Positions 63,252 to 64,000 of a DNA stretch of 64,000 nucleotides are shown one piece after another. Source of the stretch: CAYZJR01 sp964503045 (GTDB lineage: Bacteria; Cyanobacteriota; Vampirovibrionia; Obscuribacterales; Obscuribacteraceae); contig CAZCZI010000002.1 of the NCBI GenBank assembly GCA_964503045.1, forward strand, positions 1-64,000, given 5' to 3'. Under the pieces are notes generated by a model. It made no database searches. It was not told the DNA's origin and saw only the letters and a list, made by a program, of their open reading frames with translations. Position 1 is the first letter of the stretch. Each line of letters begins with the position of its first letter. The translations under genes and the position numbers were made by a program.

Positions 63252-64000
63252 ATAGCGATCGCCCCAACCCTGATCTCTTATTGCGCCAGTTGAAGCAGGA
63301 GGAAGATCAGAGTGGACGCGGTCGGTTGAAGATCTTTTTCGGTGCAAATGCGGGGGTAGGAAAGACTTTCGCCATGCTGGAAACTCTTCGTCGTCTCAAG
63401 AGCCAGGGAGAAGAAGTATTAATAGGATATGTGGAGACCCATGGAAGAAAGGAGACAGAAGCACTCCTTGAAGGTCTTGATATTCTTCCTGTCAGAACAT
63501 CCGAGTATCGCGGTGTTGAGGTGCGAGAGTTTGATATCGATGCGGCGCTTGCCAGGAAACCTCGACTCATTGCTGTAGACGAGCTTGCGCACACGAATGC
63601 ACCTGGAAGTCGCAACAATAAGCGCTGGCAGGATGTGCAGGAGTTGCTAGAGGCCGGAATTGATGTCTTTACCACTCTCAATGTCCAGCACGTCGAATCG
63701 CTTCACGACTTGGTGGCGCAGATAACCAGAGTCTCTGTCAAAGAGCGTGTGCCTGATTCTCTGTTGGAGAATGCAGCCGAGATTGAGCTCATCGATTTGC
63801 CACCAGAAGAACTCTTGGATAGGTTGAGAGACGGCAAAGTATACGTTCAGGACAGAGCTGCGTCCGCTCTGGAAAATTTCTTTCGAAAGGGCAACCTGAT
63901 TGCCTTGAGAGAACTCGCGCTGCGCTATACCGCTGAGAGGGTCGATGCGCAGATGCATGCGTATAGACAATCTCATGAAATCAAACATCCATGGCCGGCG
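63248..64000 (+). CDS. kdpD: sensor kinase KdpD, N-terminal part (cut by window edge)
   Basis: Cytoplasmic N-terminal regulatory domain: Walker A GANAGVGKT, Walker B-like RLIAVDELAHTNAPGSRN, and the conserved VFTTLNVQHVESLHDLVAQI. The rest (universal-stress-like domain, four helices, kinase) is beyond the edge. KdpD senses low K+ or turgor and phosphorylates KdpE. The ATGA overlap with kdpC indicates one transcript, so sensor and pump are co-expressed. Confidence 0.95.
   Translation, partial: MNSDRPNPDLLLRQLKQEEDQSGRGRLKIFFGANAGVGKTFAMLETLRRLKSQGEEVLIGYVETHGRKETEALLEGLDILPVRTSEYRGVEVREFDIDAALARKPRLIAVDELAHTNAPGSRNNKRWQDVQELLEAGIDVFTTLNVQHVESLHDLVAQITRVSVKERVPDSLLENAAEIELIDLPPEELLDRLRDGKVYVQDRAASALENFFRKGNLIALRELALRYTAERVDAQMHAYRQSHEIKHPWPA

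Overview
The window looks like chromosome from a diderm bacterium of moderate GC. My best guess is the non-photosynthetic cyanobacterial sister groups (Vampirovibrionia/Melainabacteria, Obscuribacterales-like). The grounds are a cyanobacterial-type porin with an SLH-like N-terminus, WG-repeat lipoproteins, many large Pro/Thr/Gly-rich secreted proteins and a group-1 sigma factor of cyanobacterial length. This is inference; no marker gene was compared with a database. Five runs of exactly 100 N are assembly gaps; at least four of them interrupt short tandem repeats.

Left part (1-26 kb), mainly housekeeping and signalling: a truncated GAF-REC-GAF-GGDEF-HD-GYP regulator, asparagine synthase, 3-methyladenine DNA glycosylase with a VanZ-like protein, a protein that looks like a transposase stripped of its catalytic core, a one-pass membrane protein, the main sigma factor, uvrB, tatA with a decayed second tatA-like gene next to an 86-bp tandem repeat, a hydrolase-like secreted protein, glyS, a WG-repeat lipoprotein, TPR and POTRA/HEAT-like envelope proteins, a 2Fe-2S ferredoxin, a TadE-like pseudopilin, rplJ-rplL with an attenuator leader, a zinc-ribbon/TPR membrane protein and a GGDEF protein whose signature is degenerate.

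Middle part (26-52 kb), dominated by exported proteins: an Mpo1-like protein, a tandem M16 protease, an LEA-like repeat protein and an M20 peptidase lipoprotein. Then comes a block of about 19 kb (51.5 down to 32.2 kb) with every gene on the minus strand and mostly tiny gaps. In order of transcription it encodes a VIT/vWA membrane protein, a PHP-domain protein, a caspase-like protease, a secreted unknown, a seven-repeat Ig-like secreted protein, a collagen-like repeat protein, two S41 protease paralogues and a zinc-phospholipase-C/Het-C-like protein. This block is the best candidate for an undescribed surface or effector system.

Right part (51.7-64 kb): an SPFH/band-7 protein, four small or unrecognised genes, a proline/glutamine-rich glycine-zipper protein, an OprB-type porin and a kdp potassium-uptake operon (two very small membrane genes, kdpA, kdpB, kdpC and the start of kdpD).

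A palindromic intergenic element with core ACCGATATCGGT recurs in at least four intergenic places. It flanks the transposase-like gene in inverted orientation, lies in each copy of the 86-bp repeat, and occurs twice upstream of the glycine-zipper gene.
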